Below are positions 31,059 to 43,860 of a stretch of 64,000 nt of DNA, piece by piece. The first letter of the stretch is position 1. Each line of letters starts with the position of its first letter. Below the pieces are notes generated by a model. That model did no database searches and had not been told where the DNA came from. It saw only the letters and a program-made list of their open reading frames with translations. The translations under genes were made by a program, and so were the position numbers. The stretch comes from Plantago ovata (Eukaryota > Streptophyta > Magnoliopsida > Lamiales > Plantaginaceae): positions 64,914,899 through 64,978,898 of the forward strand of contig CM051457.1 in the NCBI GenBank assembly GCA_028274465.1, given 5' to 3'.

Positions 31059-31682
31059 GTGATCAGAAATGTTCATGGTTGCTGGATCTTAAAGCTGGAA
31101 GATTTATTGGTAAATGATTTCTTTCCAACTGCTGTACTGAATCAAATGTACACTTGGATTGAATTGAAGGTGAAAAGAAAAGAAAGGGATCCTCCTCCCT
31201 TCCCAAGAAACATAGCTGGGAGATGGCTGAATCCGGAAGTCTTGGTAAGAAGAACTTCAATTGGCAAGAAAGTAAAACAAGAACCTGAACTGATTAAACC
31301 AATTGATGTTGCCTATTACTCTGACCCTAGAACCAAGAAGTCAAAGAAGAAATATGGATTGATTCCTTATAAGTATTTCTATCTCACTGCTAAGGATCAA
31401 GAAGAAGATCTTCTCTGGTTAAGGAAGATTCATGCTAACAAGGGCATTTCAGATACACAACTTCTCCATGCCAGCAATTGGGGCATGCACTTGTGGGTGT
31501 TGCACTACAAAGAAATGAATGTTGAAAAACATCATTGTACCGACTGCAAGAACGCAAGGATCATTCAGCTCGAAGTTCGTAAGCTACTTGAAGATTACAA
31601 AAAGGATTGTGTTGAATTTTATGCACTTGCTAAGAAAAGTGTAAGGGAGATTCTGAGAAAATATTCTGCTGAAAGAGCTTAA
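31059..31682 (+). CDS. B-d accessory ORF, C-terminal domain
   Basis: About 208 residues start HGCWILKLEDLLVNDFF within the family frame and end IREILRKY-like basic helix (VREILRKYSAERA). The domain has conserved aromatic positions (YYSDPRTKKSKKKYGLIPYK, WGMHLWVLHYKEMN) and a CxxC pair (HHCTDCKN) that might bind metal. The same domain is inverted at about 33519-33900. Function is unknown. The frame begins at the edge of G, so the listed start is not a natural start. Confidence 0.65.
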   Translation: MIRNVHGCWILKLEDLLVNDFFPTAVLNQMYTWIELKVKRKERDPPPFPRNIAGRWLNPEVLVRRTSIGKKVKQEPELIKPIDVAYYSDPRTKKSKKKYGLIPYKYFYLTAKDQEEDLLWLRKIHANKGISDTQLLHASNWGMHLWVLHYKEMNVEKHHCTDCKNARIIQLEVRKLLEDYKKDCVEFYALAKKSVREILRKYSAERA

Positions 31683-31774
31683 GTCCCTTGTAAAATCTTT
31701 GTTTAGTTTTGTTTGCTGATTTGTGTAGTTATCTCTGAACTTTATTGTAAACTTACTGAAAGATAACTATCAGC

Positions 31775-31780
31775 AATAAA
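31775..31780 (+). terminator. AATAAA signal after the accessory ORF
   Basis: AATAAA lies about 93 bp after the accessory ORF stop and 150 bp before the polypurine tract, outside the LTR. Plant poly(A) signals are loose, so this alone is weak, but it fits an independent transcription unit. Confidence 0.4.
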
Positions 31781-31944
31781 GCTTTTGACTCTTATTGGTT
31801 TTTGATTATGCAATCTACTTATGCTTACTGTTTTATTATTCAAGTATGCTTGCATTAATCAACTGATTTATTCAACATCAGAAACCTCTAAAAGGGTAAC
31901 AATTAATTTAGCCATGGATTGCTAACATCAAAAAGGGGGAAATT

Positions 31945-33515
31945 TGTTAGGAAACTTGTAATTTTGATGAGCAATTAACCATGTTAAATTAAGGAAAGTC
32001 CAGTAACTAGTACTCTTAAGGTCCATAGGAATTTAGAATTTTAGAGGACATTGTAAAACAGGAACGTTTGTTGAAGACTTAGTGTAGGTGCTAGATAGGT
32101 GTGTTTTACCGCTTACGATGTATCTTGTTTTCTGAAAAGAAAAACAACCTATTGAAGCATTTGCTGATGATGTACTTTGTTTACACAAACAAACTATTGA
32201 AGCATTTAGAACCGTTCAGAAACTTGAAGAATTCGAAGACTGAAGACTACAAGATTTCTGAAGACTGGTATCTACAAAGGCACATGTTGCTCAGAACGTG
32301 GAAACTTCAGCAACAGCTTGCATAAGTGAAAATCTAAACGACAGAGTAGGTTGTGCTTGCTGAAACTAAGACTGACCACTCGCTGAAAAACATATGTGAC
32401 CTCCTTGCTGAAAGTACTTGCATTTGCGCTCCAACGTTCATGTTTGAATCTTATTCAAATGAACATTAAATGCAAAGCATGCACGCGAAGGACATGAAGA
32501 CTAGAAGACAAATAAAGGACGCTGCTGAAAGTACAAAAGCAAGATAGTGACATCTTAAGGAACAAAGCCTTAGAATTTGAAATTCAAACGGCTCCCTTGA
32601 TTCACTATAAATAGAGGTCATCCGGCAAAGAGTCGAAGTGTGTCAACAACGTGATCAAACTCTCACTTGTGCTTAAACTCACATATCCTTCAAACACTCT
32701 TTACTGCCATTGATCCGTTCCAAGAATTAAAGCTTGAAAAAGCTACTTGTGAAGAAGTTGAACATACACAGCTAAGAAATTAGTTAAGTGTTCTTTCTTT
32801 CGAACAAGAACAAGTCTTGACACTAGAAACATTCAAACCTGTTTACTGTAAAGTATTCAAAGTTTTGTTTCTTAGATTTCTTGTTGTAGCTGAATAAGTT
32901 ATAATCAAGTTATCTCATCCCAAACCTCTCTAACTGAAAATACACCCTTTCAGGCGTGAAATTCAGGGGGAATATAATCGAGCATAGAGTTGCTGATTAA
33001 AAGTCCCAAGTTTGGTGGAGAACAAGGTTTCATTCTCTAGTTAGGTTGGAAACGAAGCAAGTGTGTTTTGGTTTCTGTTTGAATCGCTTTAGATAGGAGT
33101 TGTAAGGAACCTCAATCATATCTTAGTGGATTCAGTCCTAGAAAGGACAAAGTGGATTAGTTGAGAGATTACGCCACTCTCAGATACCACTATAAAAGTG
33201 TTTGTGTGATTTACTTACTGCATTTAGTTTTCAGCAAAGCATATCTATCTGTACACAGTCACTTTGTTCACTTGCTGAAACTATCACTTATTGACAAAAC
33301 ACTTATTGTATCAAAGACTTTCGCTCTATGATTTTATGTATCGGGAAAACTCGTTACTGAAAAGTAACTTGCGCTTGCTGAGAAAGTTAAGTATCAGCAA
33401 ACTCATTATTGAAAATTAATAACTCTTTGCTTAGAAAGTTTTTAAACGACGAAAGTTTGAAAAGACTATTCACCCCCCCCCCCTAGTCTTTTCTTGTTAT
33501 TTAAAGGGACCAACA
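31945..33515 (+). repeat. Sirevirus-like LTR, complete
   Basis: It is 1571 bp, starts TGTTAGGAAAC after AAAAAGGGGGAAA and ends ...AAAGGGACCAACA. Near its end is a run of 12 C followed by TAGTCTTTTC, the typical Sirevirus LTR tail. A TATA box (TATAAATA) lies at 32606-32613. The word TTGCTGAAA recurs through it (for example 32357, 33272). The partner LTR is not in the window. Confidence 0.9.
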
Positions 33516-33518
33516 ACA

Positions 33519-36500
33519 TGAATCTTCCTTAACCAGAGAAGGTCTTCTTCTTGATCCTTAGCAGTGAGATAAAATTACTCATAAGGAATCAAGCCATATT
33601 TCTTTTTGAACTTCTTGGTTATAGGATCACTATAGTAAGCAACATCCATCGGCTTGATTAAATCAGGCTCTTGCTTCATCTTCTTGCTGATGGAAGTTCT
33701 TCTTACCAAGATTTCTAAGTTCAGCCATGCATTTTATAGCTATGTTCCTTGGGTAGGGAGGAGGATCCCTTTCTTTTCTTGCAACTTTCAATTCAATCCA
33801 AGTGTACATTTGATTCAGTATAGCAGTTGGAAAGAAGTCATTGGCCAAAAGATCTTCCAGCTTTATGATCCAGCAACCATGGAGGTTTCTGATCACGTTC
33901 TGAGTGGTTTCCTCATTGCTGGTCTTAGTGTAATGCCAGTGCCAATTGCAATGTTTGCTAGCCTTCTTTCTTCTTGTCTTTGCTTTCTTCTTCTTGACTT
34001 AGCATTATCATGATCTTTTGCTGAAGATCTGGAGTCAGAAGAGAAGTGTTTGGATTGGCCAAATGGAGTTAAGGCAGAAAGAGGCTTGGCCCTTATAGCT
34101 TGAGCTATTGTTTGGTCTTCATCATTATCATCATCTTCATTCATGTCTTGATGACTTTCACTGTGACAGAATTCTTGAGTTTTAGCAGAAGTTCTTCTCC
34201 TTTTAGGATTTGCTGAACTTCTCTTAGAATTTGTTTCAGCTCTTTTCTTAGAACTTTGCTCTATTTCAGCAAGAGGTTCTCTGGGAGGCGGTCCAGGAAG
34301 CTTTAATGGAGCTTCAGCTTCAGAGGGATTAGTTGATCTGTCTCTTGAAGACTTTATTTTTCTAGAATCATCCCCCTTAGACATGGATTGCATCATCGGT
34401 CTGATGTGTAAAGAGAAAACCTCATTGCAGTTTTCAGCAAAAGTATTTCGGCTGTTGCATTTCAAAATCATGTCTTGCTGATCTGTAGTTAGCTTAAACA
34501 ATTCTTCTTTAATAAAAGCCAGATTATCCTCATGTTTGCGCTGATTGTTGACGTTTTCTTCAAGTATAGCCTGAGCCTTTGTTAATGCGCTTTTAGCAAG
34601 CTTGAGTGCCTGACTGACATCTTCTTCATAGCTTTTGTGATGTAGACTTATGTCTTTCTGAGCTATGGTAAGTGTAGTAGTGCGTCTCAGAACAGTAGTC
34701 AGTATTTTGCCAATTTCAAGTGGACTCTCAGCATGCAAGGCATCATCCTCTTCTTGGCATGCTTTGTGAACAATCATTAGTGCTTTTATTCTAGGAGTAA
34801 ACTCCTCAACGTTTTGGAACGGCACTAGAGATGGAGTGAGTGAGTGAGCTTTGATTTCAGTGGCGATCTGATCATCGTTTCTCAGCAAGCGACTTCTCTC
34901 CATATCTCCTTCATCATTGATGAGAGATGGTGGAGGAATTTCGAGTTCTTTAGGTTCAGCTTTCTTCGACTTTTCTTCGTCATTTGCTGAGAAGTTAGAT
35001 AGATCTTCTTCTTCATCAGATTCATCAAGGCCAACAACCTTGATACCTAAATCCTTAGCTTCAGTCACTTCTGGTTGAGTGGTTGCTGAAGGCAACTCTT
35101 TGAACTCAACAACTGGAGTTTCACCTGTAGTAAATGGAAGGGAGGAGACTTCCTTGTTGTTCACTTCTGAAGATTGAGCAATGTCAAGATTCTTTGTGTG
35201 TCTGTCGTGAATCTGTAGACTATTCTGTAATGCTCTTTGGTAATCTTCATCCATATCTTCATCTTCTCCAAGGTTTGAATCAGTGACCTTAGCTTCGAGT
35301 AATGCTAACTCGGCATCAGAAAGCTTAGCTTTGCCTTTAGGCATTTCAGCATGCTTTCTGGCATACTCTTCTTCAGTCTCAGCAACTTGTTCAGTTGCTG
35401 GAGTACTTTTCTCAGCAGGACTAGGAGTAGATTCTTGTTGCAGACTGGGAGGTTGATCAGCTTGCTGATTTTCAGTGTTGTCTTGATTTTCATGATCAGC
35501 AACTGCCAATTTCACTCCGCCAGCATCCGGACTAGGACCTTGATTATCATCATCATCATCATCCTTACTGTCCTTAGAATCTTTGGCTTCATCATCACTA
35601 GTATCTTTAAGGATATTTTCATCCTCTTCTTCTTCATCATCATCCGTCAGTATTACCAACTCTAGATGTTTGTACTTTGCAGCATTTGTAACTTCCTCTT
35701 CCTCATTGATTTTGTGGGGATCAGCCACCACAGGTACAAAGGAACCCTTGAGCATCACATCTTGTTCAGCTGGAGAGGCACTCTTGAACTTAGCTTTCAT
35801 ATCCTCTCTGATTGTAGCAATCATATTTGAACTCATTTGTTGAGAATATGAGAGTTCTTCAGGAAGTATAGAGTGTACAAATGTCTCGAGTTTGAATAGA
35901 GAGTTTCTCTACTTTTCATTGGACAGATGGATGTGAAGATCTGAAAAGTCCATCCTTCTGTATCTTTGCCAATTGTTGACAGACTTAGCAACTCTGGTTA
36001 AAGTGTTCCTTTTGAAGTTTGAGTATAGTTCTTCAGAACTAACTTCAAGAACATCCGTGATGTGAACCACTTCATCATTCTCCTTTTGAGCCTGAATAAG
36101 AGTAAAGTTAATTTCATGAAGGTTTTGGAATATAGTTTTAGAGTCTAAAAATGTAACATGAATTACCTGTTGACTTTCCGCAAGCTCATGTTGCACACTG
36201 AGTTGTGCGGGAACTATTTCCAATGCTTCAGGAGCTGTAGCAGCATCCTTGAATTGTTCATCCTGAAATAACTCATTGTTAGATACAAGTACTAAGTTTT
36301 CAAACTTAGTAAATTTACCAAAATTATCATCTACCTGCTGAACAGGAGTTGTGGATTCTGGTGCAGAAGTTTCAGCAATCTTCTGACTAGTATCTTGAGA
36401 AGTCTATAAAGAAATGATTATATTAGCTAAAGATAAAGTTTCAGATAGTGAAGTTTTACTTATATCTGAGTTAACTACCTGCTGAAGAAGGGCATGTGGT

Positions 36501-38456
36501 GACTCAGTCCTTTATGAAACGATAACATCTTCATTATCTAGGACTTTTTCTTCAGCAGACTTCTTCTCTTGCTCTAACTGAGAAAGCTGTGCAGATTCAG
36601 CAATCTCCCTTGTCTCTGAATTGACAAGTTGAGCGGAGACATCTAGACCTTTAAGTTCACTACTTGTCATGAACAGGTCTACTGACTTATTTGAGTTGTC
36701 ATCAATCTCCATGTCCATTTGCTGGCTTAGGTCATTCAGTATCACTTGGACTTTGTCAATAGAAGTTATCGGTGAACTAGGTCTAATATTCTAAGCATCA
36801 TGAGATGCGTCGTCGAACAATGTCTGTTGTTGTGTTTCAGCAACCTCTGGGACTTGAACCATTGCAGTCTCAGCAACTGGTTCTTCAGCAATTTCTCGGA
36901 CTGGACTAGTTGCTATTTCAGCAACTGTCTCTTCTGTTGCTTTGCTGGCAACATTTTTAGCAAGTGCAATGTCACTTGCTGGTTCCAGAGTGTTATCATC
37001 AAGATTATCTACTATGTTGACATCTTCTAATCTTTCTAAGGCAGGATTTTCATTTCCACTGCCTTGAGGTCTTGCTTCAGCAGATGGATCCAAGTTAATT
37101 GGATTTCTAAAGCCTTTTGCAAACACTTCAGCAAAATCTACTATAGTGGCTTGCATTTCAGCAACCACTGGAATGTCATCATCCTGAATGACATGGACAA
37201 TCGGAACGGACTTTCTTGCCGTTGTTTTCTTTCTTGGGAAAGTGGTCTTTGTCCTTGCCTTTTTCGGAATAGGATTAACTGATGAAGCTGCTGTCTGAGT
37301 ATCATCATCAACTTTCCTCTTTTTCTTGGATCTCTTGCTGGGTGCAGTAGTGTCAGCAACCGCAACAGTATCAGCAGCAACATTTGCAGCTGTTGCATTC
37401 TCAGCAACATTTGCAGCTGTTGTATTCCTAGACTGCTAGTCAGTCTCAGCAACATTTGCAGCTGTTGTATTCCTAGACTGGTTATCAGTCTCAACAACAT
37501 TTGCAGCTGTTGCTTTCCTTAACTTCTTATCAGCAACCTTAGGTCCATTCAGCTTGTAGAAAGCTCTTCACACATTGCATACTGATTTCTTAATCGGCAA
37601 TGGGTTTCTCAGCTGAATCCTGTAATGTTCTAGAATGTAGCATATTTTCAATCCATACATTACTGAAAGGGAAGGTGAGACTGTGTTGTCTTCAACCTTG
37701 ACCTTGAACTTTGGAACACAATCAACAAGTCTGATAAAAATGTACTTAGCCTAGTTAATGTCGGTTTTGCTTTCATAGATATGCATCAGCAAAGGCCATC
37801 TTCTAAGGCATACTTGGTTTATTCCTCCAACTTGGGAGTCAAGAACTTTGATGAGTAGCAGAGCTACTAGACCAAGTGAATGGAAGAGATGCTTCCTTTT
37901 TATGTTCTTATTCCAAGTCACTGGAGCTATCTCTCCTTTCTTCATCCTTTCGTTTCTGACATCACTGTAGAAGGCTTCTATTTCTTCATCAGTGGCAGTA
38001 TGTCATCTTCAGTTCCAGTAGTTGGAATCTGAAAGATGTTAGCTAAATCAATCCATTTGAGGATGACTTTCTCTCCTTGCCCATTAGTGAGGGTTTGGAT
38101 TTCTGCATTGTTTTAGAATTCCCTCGTGTCCACCAAGCTCAGTTTCTTAGTGCGAGCAGTAATGAAGAAAAATAGGCCTTGTTGATTTATGTCATTTAAC
38201 GCCTCAACATTTTCTTCGTCCAATTCTTGTTCATAGAAGTATCTGATATACTTCTGTTTAGAAAATCCGCCCCATTGCATCATCTTCTGACACTTTGCAG
38301 TGTCGAGATATGCAGGAGGCATGGGTCTTTCAGTTATACGGTAGTTGGCCTCACGATTTTCACTGTGTTTTTCACCGGAGTAGGAGTAGTGCCTTTTCCA
38401 GCACTGTCTGGCTTTGATGACTTGGTGGTCTTAGATGATTATCTCTTGGGAGCCAT
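33519..38456 (-). pseudogene. B-prime accessory ORF
   Basis: It opens MAPK at 38456 (minus). Parts follow in the same order as in B-b and B-a: the compact N-terminal domain (MPPAYLDTAKCQKMMQWGGF, VCLRRWPLLMHIYESK), basic clusters, an Ala/Glu-rich acidic tail, an acidic middle (MSSNMIATIREDMKAKFKSA), a likely coiled coil, and the HGCWIIKLEDLL domain. A stretch near 37330-37500 encodes tandem repeats with the recurring unit AANVAE-type. The three GT-AG segments are at 36404-36478, 36263-36334 and 36092-36166, with the same lengths as in B-b. Broken. Confidence 0.75.
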
Positions 38457-39430
38457 CTCTTATATAATAGGTAAGGGTTAAGAGTGTACGAAAAAGAGAT
38501 TTTTCTTTTTGACCGAAGGTACAGTAATTCAGAGCACAGGCTAGGGAATTTTTGCAGAGAAAGGAAATGTGAGTTAAAGAATTTTGTCTTTCTCTAACTC
38601 TTCATTTATATAGTATCTATGTTATGTGAGAAGCTCAATGGTTTTGAGTTCTCAACAAGGGTAAAACAGAGATTCATAGAGTTAGTAGAGCCTTTGCATT
38701 AAATGCGTAGTGGACCACTAACATGAAATCGTCAGAGCATGCTTTCTCTTTGTAATATTAACCGTTGGATCATCAACTGCTTTAAAATCAATGGCCACGA
38801 TTGTATTTCATGTCATGATTTACAACAAGTTTATCTGTGCCATGATTAACGTCACAATTCATTTTACCTTGATTCACGGGATTTGATCTCTTTTACTTCA
38901 ATGCTAATTGCTTGCTGAAGTATACAAGACTCTTTTCAGCAATTTTATCCAATCTGACTTTAGCAATTACCTTTTCAAGTAACAAGCCTTGTATTTGCTG
39001 AAAGTTCCCCCTTTAATCAAATATCTCATTTTTCTTTAGGGTCAAACATATTTCTGAGTTCCCGTCTCAGCAAATTCTTTTATATTGAGAAATTTTTAAG
39101 TAAATTCTGAGAAGCATTTTTGCTCTTTGCTGAGTTTCTATCTCAGATTTTTCTTTTGATACTTGAATACCTGTTTGAGTATCCTCGATTGTCTGAATGC
39201 CAGTTTCCACAATCTTTGAAGTTTTCTTATTGAGTTCCCGTCTGAGCAAGTGATCAAGTTTCCTAACAAATACCCGGTTTGAAGGAATTACTTGTTGAAT
39301 GCCTGTTTCAGCGAACATTTTAGTGTACAATCATCTATGTTTAGAGAAGTCAATGGAAGGGACTTTTTAAGGAACAAATAGCCTTTAAGCAACCATTGGC
39401 TTGTTGAATGCCTGTTTCAGCAATCCACCA
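38457..39430 (-). repeat. B-prime spacer: promoter-like part and hairpin array
   Basis: This is the inverted counterpart of 13577-14486. The TATA box lies at 38605-38612 and a TGACGTTAA word near 38865. Hairpins with ACAGGCA or ACGGGAA loops recur between about 39060 and 39425; some stems have lost pairs. No gene is supported. Confidence 0.65.
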
Positions 39431-40547
39431 AATGTGTTCCTTTTTATTGAGGTAGTTCAATCAATCCAAGGTTATACCTTAGCATTGCGAACCTATTATT
39501 TGGTAGGGGCTTGGTAAAGATGTCAGCAAGTTGCTCATCAGTACCTACTTTTACAACCTCAATGTCTCCTTTTTCCACATGATCTCTAATGAAATGATGT
39601 CTAATAGTAATGTGCTTTGTCCTTGATTAGAACTTAGGATTTTGCGTGATAGAAATAGCTATTATCACAAAAGATTGGTGTTTTCTTTGCAGAAATACCA
39701 TAATCTCTTAATTGTTGCTGAATCCATAGGATTTGAGCTGTGCAACAACCAGCCGCAATGTATTCAGATTCAGTGGATGAATTAGCAACACATGTTTGCT
39801 TCTTGATGAACCATGATATTAATCTTGTACCTAGAAACTGACAAGTTCCAGAGGTACTTTTTCTATCAAGAGTTGATCCTCCATGATCAGCATCAGAATA
39901 ACCTACCAATTCTAATCCAAAATCATTCGGATACCATAATCCAACATTGACTATGCCTTTGACATATTTCAGTATCTTGAGTGCCTTTTTGTAGTGTGAT
40001 TCTCTTGGATCAGATTGGAATCTTGCACACACACAAACAACATACTGAATGTCAGGGCTACTTGTTGTTAGATACAGCAAGGAACCAATGAGCTTCCTAT
40101 ACTTGTGTTCATCAACACTTTTATCTTGTTTAGTATAGCCCAATTTGGTACCAACGCTCATGGGGATCTTTTCAGGTTTTTCTTCCTCTTTGATCCTGAA
40201 CTTTTTGAGCATTTCCTTTGCATACTTTGCTTGATTTATGAATATTCCATCTTTGAGTTGCTTGACTTGCAATCCTAGGAAATAATTCAATTTTACCATC
40301 ATACTCATTTCAAACTTGTTTGTCATGAGTTTCGCGAAATCATCACGAAGTTTCTTGTCCTTAGATCCAAATATTATGTCATCCACATAAATCTGGACTA
40401 AGAGTATTTTACCATCATGGTTCATGGTAAATAAGGTTTTGTCAACTTCACCTTTCTTAAAACCATTATCCAGCAAGAACTTAGCTAAGGTATCATACCA
40501 AGCTCTTGGTGCTTGCTTTAGACCATATACAACTTTCTGAAGCTTGT
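39431..40547 (-). pseudogene. B-prime RT and RNase H end
   Basis: The protein is very close to B-b pol: the YVDDIIFGS loop near 40380, VGYSDADHGGSTLDRKSTSG, and SSTESEYIAAGCC. The remainder of pol would lie right of element A, outside the window. Broken. Confidence 0.9.
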
Positions 40548-41807
40548 TGATGACAGTGTTTTTTATACTATCATTCGGTTCTTTTTCACCAATTTAGTTA
40601 TCCTCTTGCATGCATTTTATTGCATTTAGTCATGGCGAAACAATGACGTTTTGGTGCAATGATATCACCCGTGGTGTGTCAAGGAGTACCGGTACGAGTT
40701 TCCATTGGTGAAAGAGGAGATCGATTAGATCTTGTCATATACGATGAGTGAGACCGCCTAACTCCTGGAGGCCAAAAGACCAAGTTTCGGAGCTGAAAAC
40801 CGTGCCCAAGGTCAAGAATCAAGGATCCGGATGAAGAAAAGGCACGGGCAACTCCCTGCCCGTGCCCGGCGGTCCACCGGGTGTCCAGCGGTACGCCGCG
40901 GAGCTTCCGACACCCAGCTATATATATTTGTAAAGTTGTGAATTTTCATATCTTAGATCATTATTTTGCAGACTTAAACCCTAGAGCTTGTTCTGGGTAT
41001 TTTTTCTCTTAGAACTACAATATCTTAGCAATTTGGAGCACCAAGGTAGAGATTTGCACATCAATTGATCTCGCCTTGCTAGTTCTTTGTGAGTTTAGCA
41101 ATTCACTGAAGATTGACAACCTTTGGTGGTAACTTTGTATCTCACAATTTCTGCTATTTATCTTTCAATTCAACTATGTTTTCTTATATGATTGCTATTG
41201 TTGTTTATGATTTTGATATGAGTAGCTAAACATCTAGTTGGTGATAGTATGTGAATTCATAGATAGGGTTCATATTAAGCATGATTGAGTTTTTGAGTCT
41301 TTTACTTGTTTTATTGTTATATTTGAATCTTTGATTCGACTAAGCCAAATATCTTCGTAGAAAAGTATTAGGAACACTAGGACAATTCAAGATCATCGTT
41401 TTCAATATCTTCAATTACAAGTACTGCTTGAACTAAGACTGACAACCTTAGCCAAGTAATAGTATAGATATGAAGCTTTTAAAATACACGTCTACTAATC
41501 TGTTTTTGGTGTTTGTTTATTCGAATTACTTTTAAAGAAGTACGAGTTGCACTTTCATGCGTATTAGAACCTGATGCTTAAAATGAGCATACTATCACCA
41601 GCTCACATCATGTATTGTTAAGTAAGTCTAGATAAATTTGTTTATTGAATTTATATAGTTAGCTATTTAGTTAAAGCTAGTTTAGTCCGTAGAGATCGAC
41701 ACTCAAGGTCATTTTACCTCTGCACTACATGTTTTATGTAGTTGTGAGTTGCCCTTTGGCTAAAACAAATTTATTTGATTGTTCGAGTCTGACAATTTCG
41801 TTCATCA
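40548..41807 (+). repeat. A 5' LTR
   Basis: The LTR is 1260 bp, TGATGACAG...TTCGTTCATCA. It contains GC-rich hairpins (40841-40866 with a perfect 10-bp stem, then 40865-40881 and near 40889-40900) and a TATA box at 40919-40926. The downstream words GACAACCTTTGGTGGTAAC (near 41115) and ATGAGTAGCTAA (41218) are shared with G, D and E. Confidence 0.88.
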
Positions 41808-41810
41808 AAT

Positions 41811-41828
41811 TGGCGCCGTTGTCGGGGA
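41811..41828 (+). promoter_or_regulatory. A primer-binding site, tRNA-Asp
   Basis: TGGCGCCGTTGTCGGGGA follows the LTR after three bases and matches the tRNA-Asp 3' complement at 17 of 18 positions. Confidence 0.9.
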
Positions 41829-41997
41829 CTTTTACTCCTTTTAACTCTTTAGCTTATTTATATTTCCATCATTCAATTTCCGGAATAAGTGATCTTAGTT
41901 TGTCTAGTTTAGAAGTTGATTTCCGAATTTTGGTCAGAACTAACAGGACTGATTTTTGGTTGTGAGTTACTCGTGTCACTGATATCTAGGTTTTGTG

Positions 41998-43860
41998 ATG
42001 GCTCGCCCACTTTGGAAATCATGGGTTCAACCCAACCGGGAATGGATGAGAGGTCCAACTATTGTCCTTTCTGCTGCTACGCGTGATTTGGAGATTAAAA
42101 ATCACATGTTCCAACAGCTTCCGAAATTCTACGGGATGGCTAAGGAGGATGTTATGCGATTCTTTAACGACATTGAGGATTTGATTAACAATATCCCAAG
42201 GCCTGGAGCAGGAATTATGGATGATGAGTTGCGAATGAAGGTTTTTGCTATGGGACTCGGTGATAGAGCAAAAGCATTGTTGGGACTCTGGAGGCCGGAT
42301 CACTCGACACCTGGGGGAAGGTGTTTTCTGCTTCTATGGAGAAATATTTTTCCCATACCTTGACTACCGCACTGAAGGAACAAATTAGTGGTTTCAAGCA
42401 AGACTATGATGAAACCATCTACACTGCTCTCGAGAGGTTGAAACACCTCATGACCAAGTGCCCACACCATGGGATGGATATCTCTGATCTAGTTCAGCAC
42501 TTCTACAATAGGCTCACCTATGAGAGCCAATAGATGGTAGATTTCTAGTGCCATGGGAATATTTGGGAGGAGACCACCGAGGATGTGTTGGCGTATTTTG
42601 AGAGGCTTGTGAAGGTGTCTCAGTTCAAAGATCCAAGGGGCATGAACACGAGGCGTGGAACTGAAGTTCCAGCAAAACCCGAGGTGCAGTTGAATGGTGT
42701 GAGTGGGGATAGGTTTGATGGCTTCGCCAATGAGATGAGGCAGGCCCTTAAGAGCTCGATGGGGTAGGCGCTTTCCAATGAGGTTTGCAGGGTATGCAAG
42801 AACTATGGGCATGGGGCTGATATGTGTAGGTCTGAACTAGCAAACGATGGTGTTTATTAGGTAGAAGCAGGAGAAGAAGAGGTGTTTGCTGAAAAATTTG
42901 GAGTCCGTGAGGAGGGTAGCTATGGGCAAGATGGTAGGAACCAGCGTGGTGGATATTGGAAGAAGGGGTTCCGAAGCAACCAAGGTTATGCACCTCCGAA
43001 CAAAACCTATGGACCCAACCAAGACCGTAGTAATCTCAACTACGGTAATGATCATTGTGAAAACCCTACTCCTAGAGCCGAAGCACCTAAGTCCAAGTCA
43101 TCTGCTCTCTTGGAAAATTTGCAGAAGATGGTGGATAACACCCAAAGGTTTATGAAGAGGTATGAAGAAGACTCAGAGAAGACGAGGGGTAGGCTTGATC
43201 AATTGGAGGCAAGTACTAGGCTTGATCACCAAAAGGTGCAAGAACTGATCGACCGTGGAGTAAGTAGGGAGCAAGGGAAGTTACCCAGTAACATGGAGAA
43301 GTCGATGTCGATAACCTTGGTAGGAGACCTTCCTGTGGGGATCACCATAAAGAAGGTTGTTGAGTGCAAGTGTTGTGCACAAGGTGAGCCTCCATTGGCC
43401 AAGGAGGAAGACAAGGGCCTGGGATTCAATGTGAGTGATGAGGAGAATGAAGATCCCGAACCAATCCCTGATAGTTTTGATATTAATGTTGGGATAGGTG
43501 GTCTGGATGATGTCCGTGCTACACTAGATACGAGAGAATTCTCTAATGTGCTCCAAATGAATCTGTTTGAGAAGAGGTCTAGGAGAGCTAGAGAAGCACA
43601 AGGCCATTGTGCAATTGGCGGATGGATCCTTTGTGAGGCCGGAAGTTGTTGTTCGGAATGTGCTAATGAGGATTGGTGGCACTTCTGTTTACACCAATTT
43701 CGTGGTGATGCCGGCATCGCGGTGTGGGATGAATGATGTGGTTCTTTTAGGAAGAGCTTTCTTGTCCAAGGTGTGCTCTGTGATCGACACCTACAAGGGA
43801 TCTTGCACTATTGAGGTAGATGGCAAGCAACATACGTTGCGAGCCATTTCTGATCATTAA
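41998..43860 (+). pseudogene. A gag and protease region
   Basis: Gag opens MARPLWKSWVQP and carries the capsid pattern (NHMFQQLPKFYGMAKEDVMR, ELRMKVFAMGLGDRAK, KCPHHGMDISDLVQHFYN). A CxxC/H knuckle-like segment (CRVCKNYGHGADMC) lies near 42784-42826, then a charged coiled stretch. The protease-like end (IVQLADGSFVRPEVVVRNV, DVVLLGRAFLSK) lies at about 43590-43800. It would package RNA and cleave Gag. Broken at several places. Confidence 0.82.

Larger units (their letters stand above)
31022..33515 (+). mobile_element. B-d: Sirevirus-like 3' end with full LTR
   Basis: The sequence resumes the accessory ORF (compare 8612 onward), runs to its stop and a noncoding tail with AATAAA, then the polypurine tract (31930-31942) and a complete LTR. 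It is the right flank of the G insertion. Whether it belongs to the same copy as B-b cannot be decided across the gap. Confidence 0.9.
33516..40547 (-). mobile_element. B-prime: inverted Sirevirus-like Copia element
   Basis: Read on the minus strand it shows the end of pol (RT and RNase H, 40547 to 39431), the hairpin spacer, the promoter-like part and nearly the whole accessory ORF. It stops at 33516 against the B-d LTR, tail to tail, so B-d may have inserted into it. At the other side element A is inserted at 40548. It is broken, with six or more breaks. It is the oldest recognisable layer in this part of the nest. Confidence 0.88.

Noticed and set aside
33472-33483. Run of 12 C as a special structure
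   Set aside because: A C run near the LTR end is usual in Sireviruses; length may also be affected by sequencing.
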